A DNA stretch of 9,694 nucleotides from Spirochaetota bacterium (GTDB lineage Bacteria > Spirochaetota > Spirochaetia > Treponematales > Breznakiellaceae): the NCBI GenBank assembly GCA_023406985.1, contig JAEXTK010000017.1, forward strand, positions 1 through 9,694, read 5' to 3'. The notes under the pieces were generated by a model, which saw nothing but the letters and a program-made list of their open reading frames with translations, made no database searches and was not told the DNA's origin. This document shows, in pieces, positions 1-6,926 of this stretch. The position numbers were made by a program, and so were the translations under genes. Every line of letters begins with the position of its first letter. Positions within the stretch are counted from its first letter, which is position 1.

Positions 1-1494
1 GAAGAAGGCCATGACCTCCGCGAGCCGGCGCGCCTCGTCCGCGAGTTCCCGGGACATGGCGGCGAGCTCTTCGCTCGCTCCGGCGTTGCGCTGTACCACG
101 GTATCCAGCTGGGTGAGGGACGCGACCACCTGCGAGGCGCCGCGGTCCTGCTCCTGGTTCGCGGCGCTGATCTCCGCCACGAGATCGGCGGCCTTGAGGA
201 TGTCCGGGACGAGGCGGGAAATCTTGGCGCCGGCGTCTTCCGCCACGGCGGTGCTTTCCCGCGAAAGGGAAAGGATTTCTCCCGCCGCCCCTTGGCTCCG
301 CTCGGCGAGTTTTCGGACCTCGCTCGCCACCACCGCGAACCCCTTGCCGGCCTCGCCCGCCCGCGCGGCCTCTATCGCGGCGTTGAGCGCCAAGAGGTTC
401 GTCTGCCGCGCGATCTCTTCGATGATGTTGATTTTGGAAGCGATCTCCTTCATGGCCTCCGCGGTCTTCGTCACCACCGCCGCGCCCTCTTCGGCGTCCT
501 TTACCATTTGGCGCGCGATCCGCTCCGTCTCGCGGGAGTTCTCGTTCACCTGCCCGATGCTGCTCGCCATCTCCTCCATGGAAGAGGAGACCTCCTCGGT
601 GCCGGCCGCTTGCTCCGTCGCCCCCTGGCTGAGTTCCTGGGCGGTCAGGCTGACTTGGGACGCTCCCTCGGTAGTCCGTCGGGACGACTCCTGGACCGCC
701 CCCACGATCTCGGATAATCGGCGTTGCATCCGGGTGAAGGAAGCGCCGAGTTGGCCGAGTTCCGTATTCTGCGTGATGGCGATCTCGTCGGACAACCGCC
801 CCTCGGCGATGGACCGCGCGATGCGCGCGAGGCTCGCGACCGGTCCCGCGATGGTACGGGAGAAGAGCACGGAGAAGACGATGAGCGCCACCGCTATCGC
901 CAAGGAGGCGCACAGCAGCCAGAAGCCCGCCGCTGAAGACCGCGCGGCCGCCCGCGAGAGGGACGTGAACGCCGCCTGGGCCCCGGAGGCGGCGTTGTCG
1001 TTGAAGTCCGCGATGGCCGCCGAAAGCTTCCCCTTCCACTCGCGGTATTCCGCTCCTTCGATCAAGGCCAGCGCCTCCCCCGCGCGCTCCCGCGTCGCCG
1101 CGATCTCGAAGACCTTGGTCTCTATCTCCACGAGGCGCTTGTTCGCCTCGTCCTGCCGCGCGAAGATCGCCCGGCTCGTCTCATCGGTCGCGTCCTTCCG
1201 GATCGACGCGATCAGGGCGTCCAGCTTCGCGCCGTACTCATCGTAGCGATCCTTCCAGACCCGATCGCCCGTGAACACGTAATTCCGCACGGATTGGGTC
1301 AGCACCTCATCGTAGTAGACCACGTCCTTGGCGCCGGAGGCCTGCACTTCCAACGCGTACGCGGCCGCGATATCCCGGGCGAGTCCGTTGATCAAGAACG
1401 AACTCCCGAGCCCCATGGCGAGCAGGACGAAGTCCACGATCAAGAAAGCCGCGAGGATCCGGTTTCCGAGTTTTCCTTGCTTCCTCGTTTCCAT
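1..1494 (-). CDS. Methyl-accepting chemotaxis protein with HAMP domain, C-terminus cut by window edge
   Basis: Transmembrane chemoreceptor that would control the CheA/CheW kinase in response to an outside signal. I translated the minus strand from the ATG at 1494: 498 codons are open with no stop before the window start, so the C-terminal end is missing. Order of parts: TM1 at about residues 12-33; an extracytoplasmic, probably helical sensor of about 155 residues containing YYDEVLTQSVRNYVFTGDR; TM2 at about 190-211; HAMP at about 212-262 (TIAGPVASLARIARSIAEG); then the long signalling coiled coil. The hairpin tip is at 359-398, with RQTNLLALNAAIEAARAGE followed by GKGFAVVASEVRKLAE, the core that contacts CheA/CheW. 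The start is backed by AAGGAGG ten bases upstream. It is divergent from the GH5 gene. Family certain; ligand unknown. Confidence 0.95.
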   Translation of the reverse strand, partial: METRKQGKLGNRILAAFLIVDFVLLAMGLGSSFLINGLARDIAAAYALEVQASGAKDVVYYDEVLTQSVRNYVFTGDRVWKDRYDEYGAKLDALIASIRKDATDETSRAIFARQDEANKRLVEIETKVFEIAATRERAGEALALIEGAEYREWKGKLSAAIADFNDNAASGAQAAFTSLSRAAARSSAAGFWLLCASLAIAVALIVFSVLFSRTIAGPVASLARIARSIAEGRLSDEIAITQNTELGQLGASFTRMQRRLSEIVGAVQESSRRTTEGASQVSLTAQELSQGATEQAAGTEEVSSSMEEMASSIGQVNENSRETERIARQMVKDAEEGAAVVTKTAEAMKEIASKINIIEEIARQTNLLALNAAIEAARAGEAGKGFAVVASEVRKLAERSQGAAGEILSLSRESTAVAEDAGAKISRLVPDILKAADLVAEISAANQEQDRGASQVVASLTQLDTVVQRNAGASEELAAMSRELADEARRLAEVMAFF

Positions 1495-1524
1495 GACGGC
1501 AATGCCTCCTTCCCTTATTTAAAT

Positions 1525-1530
1525 AGTATA
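1525..1530 (-). promoter_or_regulatory. Candidate -10 box of the HAMP chemoreceptor gene
   Basis: Read on the minus strand this is TATACT (5 of 6 to TATAAT), 30 bases upstream of the ATG and just before the AAGGAGG ribosome site. The region where a -35 should lie is GC-only and has no recognisable box. The same TATACT hexamer precedes two other genes here (5164 and 7061). The 171-base gap to the GH5 gene otherwise holds only GC-rich inverted repeats and the GH5 promoter. Confidence 0.45.
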
Positions 1531-1626
1531 GGATACGGCGGCGCCGCGGGGCCCGGATTTCTACGATTCTCTCCGCCGCGGGGCAGGGCACGGCGCCCGC
1601 CGCCGCGGCGGAAACTCCGCGCGACC

Positions 1627-1656
1627 TTGACAATCGCCGCGAACGGAAAAGATAAT
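1627..1656 (+). promoter_or_regulatory. Strong sigma-70-type promoter of the GH5 gene, placed almost on the start codon
   Basis: A perfect TTGACA (1627-1632), an 18-base spacer and GATAAT (1651-1656, 5 of 6 to consensus). Only nine bases separate the -10 from the ATG at 1666, so transcription would start at about 1662-1666, on or a few bases before the start codon. No ribosome-binding site is visible before this ATG, which fits a leaderless or near-leaderless mRNA. Boxes are seen directly; the start site is inferred. Confidence 0.65.
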
Positions 1657-1665
1657 CCTCTACCT

Positions 1666-2769
1666 ATGAAAAGTTCACCGTCCCTTTCACGCTCCATCGC
1701 GCTCGCGTCCCTCGCCCTCGCGTGCCTCGTGCCGGCCTTCGCCGGCCCCGCCCGGGATCGGGGACGCGAGTCCGCCGCGGATTCCGCGTCGCCGGCCGCC
1801 CCTCCCGTAGCGGCCGTCCGCGTGGTCCCCCGGGTGGAAAACGCGAACCCGGCCGGTTCCTTCGTCGCCGAACACGGCCGACTCTCCGTCGCGGGCGACG
1901 CGCTCGTGGACGAGAAGGGGGCGCCGATCCAACTCCGCGGCATGAGCGCGTTCTGGATCAACTGGGGCGAAGGCAAGAAGTTCGTCAACCGCGCGGCCAT
2001 CGACCATCTCGTGAAGGACTGGGGCATCACGGTCTACCGCGTCGCCGTGGGCGTGGAGCCCGCCGGCGCCTACCTCTCCAATCCCGACGCCCTGCTCGCC
2101 CTGACGACGGCCGCCATCGACTCGTGCATAGAGAACGGCATCTACGTCATCGTCGACTGGCACGCCCACGACGCCCTGCCCTACGGAGACCAGGAAGCCG
2201 CCTTCTTCAAGGGCATCGCGGAGGCGTACGGGAAATACCCCAACGTGATCTACGAGATCTGGAACGAGCCCGTCCACGTGAGTTGGCGGAAAGAGATCAA
2301 GCCCTTCGCCGAGAACCTGATCCGGACGGCGATCCGGCCGGTAGACCGCGACAACCTCATCCTGGTCGGCACCTCCAGCTGGTCCCAGGACGTGGACGAC
2401 TGCGCCCGCGACCCCATCGCCGAACCGAACGTGCTCTATACGCTCCACTTCTACGCGGGCACCCACGGGGAAGGCCTCCGCAGGAAAGCCGAAACGGCCC
2501 TCGCGGCGGGGCTACCCCTCTTCGTCTCCGAATGGGGAACCTCCGCGGCGGACGGCGGCGCCAACGGCCAAATCTTCGTCGAAGCGAGCGACGCCTGGCT
2601 CGCGTGGATGGATAAGCGCGGCCTCAGCTGGGTCAACTGGTCCGTGGCCGACAAGCCCGAGAGCTCCGCCGCCCTGAAGCCGGGAGCGTCCGGCGCGGGC
2701 GGCTGGACCGACGCCGACCTCACCCCCTCCGGGCTCTACGTGCGGGAGAAGATCAGAGCGGGCCGCTAA
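1666..2769 (+). CDS. Secreted endo-beta-1,4-glucanase, glycoside hydrolase family 5 (subfamily 2-like)
   Basis: Retaining glycoside hydrolase expected to cut internal beta-1,4 bonds of cellulose or related beta-glucans outside the cytoplasm. 367 residues. The ATG at 1666 was chosen because a signal peptide follows at once (basic start, hydrophobic stretch, likely cleavage after PAFA near residue 27); the frame is open further upstream but there it shadows the chemoreceptor gene. An Ala/Pro-rich linker (about 28-60) leads into one TIM-barrel domain: RGM at 91-93, DWH at 164-166, the IWNEP acid/base Glu201, the HFYAGTHG strand with His261 and Tyr263, the VSEWGTS nucleophile Glu289, and VNWS with Trp325. 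All key GH5 residues are present and ESSAALKPGASGAGGWTDAD closely resembles GH5_2 cellulases. No carbohydrate-binding module or dockerin is seen. The Cys in LALAC could serve as a relaxed lipobox, but Sec cleavage seems likelier. Exact substrate (cellulose, lichenan, mannan) is not settled by sequence. Confidence 0.93.
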   Translation: MKSSPSLSRSIALASLALACLVPAFAGPARDRGRESAADSASPAAPPVAAVRVVPRVENANPAGSFVAEHGRLSVAGDALVDEKGAPIQLRGMSAFWINWGEGKKFVNRAAIDHLVKDWGITVYRVAVGVEPAGAYLSNPDALLALTTAAIDSCIENGIYVIVDWHAHDALPYGDQEAAFFKGIAEAYGKYPNVIYEIWNEPVHVSWRKEIKPFAENLIRTAIRPVDRDNLILVGTSSWSQDVDDCARDPIAEPNVLYTLHFYAGTHGEGLRRKAETALAAGLPLFVSEWGTSAADGGANGQIFVEASDAWLAWMDKRGLSWVNWSVADKPESSAALKPGASGAGGWTDADLTPSGLYVREKIRAGR

Positions 2770-2845
2770 AAAGCCGCCGACGCCCGCCATGGGGGAGGTC
2801 CGGTCACGGAACGTTCCTGGCGGATCGGCGCTCATCGAACGGGCC

Positions 2846-3295
2846 TCAGATCTTGGCCGCGTGGACGGTCAGGTTCTCGGTGAAGCCGCGCAGGAAATCC
2901 GCGATGATCCGTAGTTCGTCTTCCGAATAGCGCGCGATCAGGTCCCGGTGCGCCTGCTGGATACCCGCGACCGTTTCCCGGGCCGCCGCAAGGTAGGCCT
3001 CGTCGAACTCGATGATCACGCCGCGCCGGTCATCGGGATTCACCGTACGCCGGATGAAGCGCCGCTGCTCCAGGCGGTCCAGCATCGTGGTCGTCGCCCC
3101 GGTGGAGATGCCGATGGCCCGCGCGAGGCTGGTCGGGGCGGAGAAGCCGGCAGTCCCCAACAGGGTCAGGCAGAGGGATTCGGTGAGGCTCAGGCCGAAC
3201 CGCTTGGCCAGGGCGTTGCGGAACAGGATGGTCGCGACGCCGCTGTCCCTGGCCGCCGAGAGGACGTCCGCTTCCAAATCGCTCTTCTTGCCCAT
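2846..3295 (-). CDS. MarR-family winged-helix transcriptional regulator
   Basis: Dimeric DNA-binding regulator of about 149 residues, the normal MarR size. The ATG at 3295 has AAGAGGT six bases upstream, so the 35-residue extension to 3400 is rejected: it would cross the operator palindrome. The winged helix lies at about 40-97: the recognition helix is around STGATTTMLDRLEQRR (64-79), followed by wing residues FIRRTVNPDDRRG, where DDRRG (88-92) is the MarR wing signature. Flanking helices (5-35 and 100-145) would form the dimer interface. It is divergent from the DUF1801 gene, with a 37-bp palindrome between them that covers its own -10 (TATAAT), so autorepression and co-control of the neighbour is the simple reading. 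Effector unknown. Its end faces the GH5 gene across a 76-base gap without a convincing terminator. Confidence 0.93.
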   Translation of the reverse strand: MGKKSDLEADVLSAARDSGVATILFRNALAKRFGLSLTESLCLTLLGTAGFSAPTSLARAIGISTGATTTMLDRLEQRRFIRRTVNPDDRRGVIIEFDEAYLAAARETVAGIQQAHRDLIARYSEDELRIIADFLRGFTENLTVHAAKI

Positions 3296-3311
3296 ACGAT
3301 ACCTCTTGTCG

Positions 3312-3348
3312 ATAGCTTCATTATAAAGTATCTTTATTATGAAGCTAT
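3312..3348. promoter_or_regulatory. 37-bp near-perfect palindrome: probable MarR operator overlapping two divergent promoters
   Basis: Left arm ATAGCTTCATTATAAAG (3312-3328), three-base centre (3329-3331), and right arm CTTTATTATGAAGCTAT (3332-3348). Sixteen of 17 positions pair; only T3322 against T3338 fails. The minus-strand -10 of marR, TATAAT (3325 to 3320), and the plus-strand -10, TATTAT (3335 to 3340), sit symmetrically about base 3330. It is an AT-rich island in GC-rich DNA. A MarR dimer bound here would block both genes. The palindrome is seen directly; that MarR is its binder is inference from its position. Confidence 0.75.
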
Positions 3349-3367
3349 ATCGCAAGTATGGCAAGAG

Positions 3368-3373
3368 AGGAGG
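3368..3373 (+). promoter_or_regulatory. Ribosome-binding site AGGAGG that fixes the DUF1801 start
   Basis: AGGAGG lies eight bases before the ATG at 3382. It is inside the frame that would be used by the earlier in-frame ATG at 3358, which has no such site in front of it, so 3382 is preferred. Confidence 0.8.
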
Positions 3374-3381
3374 AACGAACC

Positions 3382-3822
3382 ATGGCAGTACACACTGCAT
3401 CCAATACGACCTTCACGGACCAGGAGCGCGAGGCGATGAAGACCCGCGCCAAAGAGCTCGCGGCGGAACAGCGCGCCAACCGGAAACGGGCCGACGGCGA
3501 GAAAGACCTCATGGACGCGATAGAGGGCATGGCGGACGAGGACAAGGCCATGGCCCGCCGGATCTACGAGCTCGTCACGGAGACCGCCCCCGCCCTCTGG
3601 CCGAAGACCTGGTACGGCATGCCCGCGTTCGCGAAGGACGGCAACGTCGTCCTCTTCTTCCAGCCCGCGAAGCGGTTCGAATCGCGCTACGCCACCTTCG
3701 GCTTCACCGACGGTGCGAAGCTCGACGACGGCGACCTGTGGCCGACCTCCTTCGCGCTCAAGAAGCTGACGCCGGCCGCGGAAAAATCGATACGGGAGCT
3801 CGTGAAGAAGGCCGTGGGCTGA
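3382..3822 (+). CDS. DUF1801 / YdhG-like small cytoplasmic protein
   Basis: 146 residues, no signal peptide or membrane segment. After a charged helical N-terminus (FTDQEREAMKTRAKELAAEQ) comes the DUF1801/YdhG-type core: a WYGMPAF motif at 77-83 followed by GNVVLFFQPAKRF, then RYATFGFTDGAKLDDGDLWP (102-121) and a C-terminal helix. The close pairing of WYGMPAFAKDG with VVLFFQ is characteristic of this family. Members are annotated as hypothetical, sometimes as iron-chaperone-like by analogy; no reaction is established and I assign none. It is transcribed away from marR through a shared palindrome, so it is probably the main target of that regulator. A run of GC hairpins follows its stop codon. 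Confidence 0.88.
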   Translation: MAVHTASNTTFTDQEREAMKTRAKELAAEQRANRKRADGEKDLMDAIEGMADEDKAMARRIYELVTETAPALWPKTWYGMPAFAKDGNVVLFFQPAKRFESRYATFGFTDGAKLDDGDLWPTSFALKKLTPAAEKSIRELVKKAVG

Positions 3823-3839
3823 CCGTCAGGGGAAGGGGG

Positions 3840-3883
3840 TGGGCCGGGACCGCGGCCCGGCCCAGGGGGAAGGCCTGCCCCCT
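3840..3883 (+). terminator. Two overlapping GC hairpins after the DUF1801 gene, possible terminator without a T-tract
   Basis: First stem: TGGGCCGGG (3840-3848) pairs perfectly with CCCGGCCCA (3856-3864), loop of 7. Second stem: AGGGGG (3864-3869) pairs with CCCCCT (3878-3883), loop of 8. The stems share base 3864. A third option pairs GGAAGGGG (about 3831) with CCCCTTCC (about 3884-3891) around both. No T-run follows, so intrinsic termination is uncertain; it could also act on the leader of the kinase gene. Confidence 0.45.
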
Positions 3884-3898
3884 CCCCTTCCTTGAAGT

Positions 3899-5143
3899 AT
3901 GCCCGTATGCCGCGCTATGCTCGAGGCGGAGGAAGCGCACCGCTTGAACGAAGCTCCATCGCCGAAAGCGCAAGAGACGCGGGACCTGCGGCAAAGGCTA
4001 CTCACGATCCTGCTCCGCGTCATCGCGGTCGGCAGTGCCGTCGCCCTCGTCCCGAGCGTATATCTCGCGATCAGGGAGCGGGTTTGGCTCGTCCTGGCCG
4101 CCGACCTCGCGGCCGCCCTCATCCTCCTCGCGCTGAACTTCCTGCCGGGCCTCACGTATCGCTTCAAGGTGAGCGCGCTCGTCTCCCTGCCCTATGCGCT
4201 CGGGGTCGTCCTCATCATCTATACGGGCCCCTTCGGCGCTGGCCATCTCTACCTCTTCGCCTTCGCCTTCATGGCGGCGCTCTTCGGCGGCAAGGCGTCC
4301 ATGATCGCCGCGAACGTCCTCGCCATCCTCACCCACGCCGCCTTCGCGGCCGCGAGCGCCGCGGGCCTCCTGCCCTGGGGCCAGGGACTCGGCTCGGTCA
4401 TCGTCATCTCGTCCAACTTCACCTTCGTGAGCCTCGCGCTCTCCTTCTCCGCCTCCTACCTCGTGAACGGCTACGCCGCGGCCGCGGCCGAGGACCGGCG
4501 CATGCGCGCGGCCTTGGAGGTCGTGCTCCACGAGATCGAGCACCGGGTGAAGAACAACCTCCAGGTGATCTCAAGCATCGTCAACCTGAAATCGAGGCCG
4601 GACGTGGAGCCGCGCCAAGCGATCGCCGACATCAAGGCGAGCCTTTCCGCCATCGCCTCCGTGCACCAGCTCCTCTTCCGGAAGGACAGCGTCTACCTGG
4701 TCCGGCTCCGCTCCCTCGTCGATTCCCTCTTCGAACGCTTCAAGAGCCTCCACCGCTCGGTCGTCTTCGAGGCCACGTGGTCCGGCGAGGAGGCGATCAT
4801 GGATAGCGAAAGCGCCGTCGACCTGGGGCTCCTCATCAACGAGATCGTCATGAATTCCGTCAAGCACGCCTTTCCCGCGGGAGGAGCGGGCAGGGTGTTC
4901 ATCGAGGCGGCCTTCAAGGCGGACGGCCGCGTCCTCGGTCTCCGCATCGGGGACGACGGGTCCGGGATGCCGCCGGACACGGGCGGCGCGGGGCCGAGCG
5001 GCGGGCGGGGGCTCAAGATCATCGCGGCCCTCGCCAAGCACCTGGGCGCGACGATGGAGCGGGAGGACGGGCCCGGCTGCGTCTATCGCATCAGCCTCGT
5101 CGTCCCTCCGGCAGTCCCTTCCCGAGAAATCCCGGCATCCTAG
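3899..5143 (+). CDS. Six-TM membrane histidine kinase of the HisKA_2 (HWE-like) class
   Basis: Sensor kinase of 414 residues expected to autophosphorylate on His and pass phosphate to a response regulator not found in this window. Six hydrophobic segments at about 34-58, 62-82, 91-109, 114-130, 134-156 and 166-190 form the membrane sensor. There is no HAMP or PAS; a short linker leads to the dimerisation helix HEIEHRVKNNLQVISSIVNL (211-230), a HisKA_2 signature with phospho-acceptor His215. The ATPase domain has its N box at NEIVMNSVKHAFP (Asn314, Asn319), G1 at GDDGSGMP (351-358) and G2 at GGRGLKII (368-375), so it looks catalytically intact. The start is uncertain: ATG 3899 and ATG 3917 are both in frame and neither has a clear ribosome site. 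The membrane part resembles that of the next gene. Confidence 0.93.
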   Translation: MPVCRAMLEAEEAHRLNEAPSPKAQETRDLRQRLLTILLRVIAVGSAVALVPSVYLAIRERVWLVLAADLAAALILLALNFLPGLTYRFKVSALVSLPYALGVVLIIYTGPFGAGHLYLFAFAFMAALFGGKASMIAANVLAILTHAAFAAASAAGLLPWGQGLGSVIVISSNFTFVSLALSFSASYLVNGYAAAAAEDRRMRAALEVVLHEIEHRVKNNLQVISSIVNLKSRPDVEPRQAIADIKASLSAIASVHQLLFRKDSVYLVRLRSLVDSLFERFKSLHRSVVFEATWSGEEAIMDSESAVDLGLLINEIVMNSVKHAFPAGGAGRVFIEAAFKADGRVLGLRIGDDGSGMPPDTGGAGPSGGRGLKIIAALAKHLGATMEREDGPGCVYRISLVVPPAVPSREIPAS

Positions 5144-5163
5144 CAATCGTATCCATTTTTATT

Positions 5164-5169
5164 TATACT
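5164..5169 (+). promoter_or_regulatory. Candidate -10 box of the six-TM chemoreceptor gene
   Basis: TATACT in the AT-rich 72-base gap after the kinase stop codon. Seventeen bases upstream is TAGCAA, only 3 of 6 to the -35 consensus and overlapping the kinase stop. A transcript from about 5176 would have a leader of about 40 bases. This suggests that the chemoreceptor can be transcribed apart from the kinase. Confidence 0.4.
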
Positions 5170-5215
5170 CACCGGGCGATCACGAAAAATAAACCAAAAA
5201 AGTCGCGGAGGCGCC

Positions 5216-6841
5216 ATGGGTATCGAGTCATTCTTCCTTTCCAAATTTACGCGCGTGGATTTCGTCGAGCGCAACAAGGCGCGCATCTACCTGTACTACA
5301 GCTTCCTCATGCTCCTCCTCCTCACCCTGATCCCCATCGGTTACGCGGCCCTGGGCGTCTCCCGCTCGGTGACGGTGCGGGGCAGCCTGGGCGCGCTCGG
5401 CATCGCCGTACTCGTGTGCATGAGCCTGGCCCTGCTGCGCGCGGGCCGCCTCAAGGCGGCCATCTATTCCTATCTGGTCAGCACCGTCGTGATCATTTCG
5501 GCCGTCCGCATCTACGGGGCCTTCACCGATCCGGATACCGCCTTCACCGCGTACATCTACTACATGCTGTACGTCATCGTCTTCGTCGCCGCCTTCGGCG
5601 AACGGAGGCATGTCCCGGTCGCCGTGGCGCTCTTCGTCCTGAACAACGCGGCGACCCTCCTGATCGTACGCCGATCGAGCGGGATCAGCGCGGCCACCGC
5701 GACCGGCTTCGTGAACGGGTCCATCGGTATGGCGATCACCGGCGTCTCGGCCTTCTCCCTGGTCAGCCTGATGAACTCCTACACCTCCGAGCTCAGGAAA
5801 AACGCGGAGGCCGCTTCCGCCAAAATGAAGCGGATCGAGGATGCCGTCGCCACGGTCCGCGACGGACTCGACGTGGGGGACCGGCTCGTGGCGGCGGCGA
5901 AGGCCATGGAGGATAGCCTCGCGGAGATCGATCGCGGCATCAAATCCACGAAGGAGCGGTTGGCTTCGCTCTCCCAGGATATCGCCGAGGCCAAGGCCGC
6001 CAACGACCAGATCGTGGCCGCCAGTTCCGATCTGGATGCCTCCGGCGCCACCTACCGGGCCATTTCCGTGCAGGCCTCGGCAGCGGTGAACCAGATGACG
6101 GCCTCCATACAGGGCATGTCCACCGTTTCCGAGCGGAGCAACCGGAGCGTGGAGAGCCTCACCGAGAGCATCGGCCGCGGCGAGGAGGCCGCGTCGCTAT
6201 CCTCGGAGTCGATGGCGCGGCTCTCGGGGAACGCGGACTCCCTCATGTCCATCGTGGACGTCATCACCGCCATCGCGAGCCAGACGAACCTCTTGGCAAT
6301 GAACGCCGCCATCGAGGCCGCCCATGCGGGCGACACCGGCAAGGGCTTCAGCGTCGTCGCCGAAGAGATCAGGCGGCTCGCGGAGGAAACCGCGGAAAAC
6401 ATCAAGGCCATCACCGACGGTCTCCGGACCTTCATGGAGGATCTGGGGACGGCGAACGAGGCCAACGGCGGCATCGGGACGGCGTTCGCCGAAATCAGCC
6501 AGCGCACGGCCGAAACAGAGCGGGCCTTCTCCGAGATCGTCGTCGGGCTCAAGGATCTCGGCGGCGGCACCGCCGAGATAGACCGCGCCGTCACGGCCGT
6601 CGTGGACAGCTCATCCGGCATGGCCGCGTCCATCAGTTCGGTCGACTCCAAGGTAGCCGGGAACAACGCGGCCATCGACTCGGTGCGGCAGCTGACCTTG
6701 GAAGCCCAGCGCGACCTGGAGCGCATCGCCGCCCTCTTCAACGGGATACTGGAACGGTCGGCGGCGGTCCGCCGGCTCGGCAGCCGCAGCGGGAGCTGCA
6801 TGGTGGCCCTGGACGAGGCCATCTCCGGCCTCAAGAGCTGA
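5216..6841 (+). CDS. Methyl-accepting chemotaxis protein with six-TM sensor and no HAMP domain
   Basis: 541-residue chemoreceptor. Six hydrophobic segments (about 26-47, 57-74, 82-100, 111-128, 133-151, 162-187) with short loops give almost no extracytoplasmic domain, so the signal is probably sensed in or near the membrane. A coiled coil follows directly, without HAMP. The hairpin tip is at about 354-395: ASQTNLLAMNAAIEAAHAGD then GKGFSVVAEEIRRLAEETAE. The AMNAAIEAAH version is typical of Spirochaetota receptors. No CheR-docking pentapeptide is seen at the C-terminus (ISGLKS). The ATG at 5216 has GGAGG at 5207-5211, a short 4-base spacing. It is downstream of the six-TM kinase on the same strand and its membrane module aligns with it by eye. 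Confidence 0.94.
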   Translation: MGIESFFLSKFTRVDFVERNKARIYLYYSFLMLLLLTLIPIGYAALGVSRSVTVRGSLGALGIAVLVCMSLALLRAGRLKAAIYSYLVSTVVIISAVRIYGAFTDPDTAFTAYIYYMLYVIVFVAAFGERRHVPVAVALFVLNNAATLLIVRRSSGISAATATGFVNGSIGMAITGVSAFSLVSLMNSYTSELRKNAEAASAKMKRIEDAVATVRDGLDVGDRLVAAAKAMEDSLAEIDRGIKSTKERLASLSQDIAEAKAANDQIVAASSDLDASGATYRAISVQASAAVNQMTASIQGMSTVSERSNRSVESLTESIGRGEEAASLSSESMARLSGNADSLMSIVDVITAIASQTNLLAMNAAIEAAHAGDTGKGFSVVAEEIRRLAEETAENIKAITDGLRTFMEDLGTANEANGGIGTAFAEISQRTAETERAFSEIVVGLKDLGGGTAEIDRAVTAVVDSSSGMAASISSVDSKVAGNNAAIDSVRQLTLEAQRDLERIAALFNGILERSAAVRRLGSRSGSCMVALDEAISGLKS

Positions 6842-6879
6842 ATCGCGCTCCGCGCGGACGGTCTCTACCGCGGCGCGCC

Positions 6880-6926
6880 GCGGGGCGGCGCGGCTCCGCG
6901 CGGGCGGCCCCGCTCACGCGTTTTTT
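6880..6926 (+). terminator. Probable terminator of the six-TM chemoreceptor gene
   Basis: GCGGGGC (6880-6886) pairs with GCCCCGC (6907-6913), enclosing GCGCG (6888-6892) with CGCGC (6897-6901). An alternative fold pairs GCGGG (6900-6904) with CCCGC (6909-6913), then CGC (6897-6899) with GCG (6918-6920) across a small bulge, directly before a run of six T (6921-6926). Just upstream is a perfect 16-bp palindrome, CCGCGGCGCGCCGCGG (6868-6883). The T-run also encodes the Lys codons of the TetR remnant on the other strand. Confidence 0.5.

Noticed and set aside
11..1246. Long plus-strand open frame of 411 codons, with shorter ones at 292-717 and 724-936
   Set aside because: Antisense shadows of the chemoreceptor gene; Ser/Ala/Arg-rich translation with no family pattern, while the minus strand gives a textbook MCP.
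1294..1665. N-terminal extension of the GH5 frame
   Set aside because: It runs over the start of the divergent chemoreceptor gene and both promoters; a signal peptide begins exactly at 1666.
1687..2466. Minus-strand frame of 259 codons opposite the GH5 gene
   Set aside because: GC-driven shadow; the plus strand has all GH5 catalytic motifs.
2784..2823. Inverted repeat CCGCCA/TGGCGG with a palindrome GGAACGTTCC inside (2808-2817) between the convergent GH5 and marR genes
   Set aside because: A bidirectional terminator was considered, but the stem is only six pairs around a long loop and no T-run is present on either strand.
3296..3400. 35-residue upstream extension of MarR
   Set aside because: It would translate the operator palindrome and both -10 boxes; ATG 3295 has a proper ribosome site and gives the usual MarR length.
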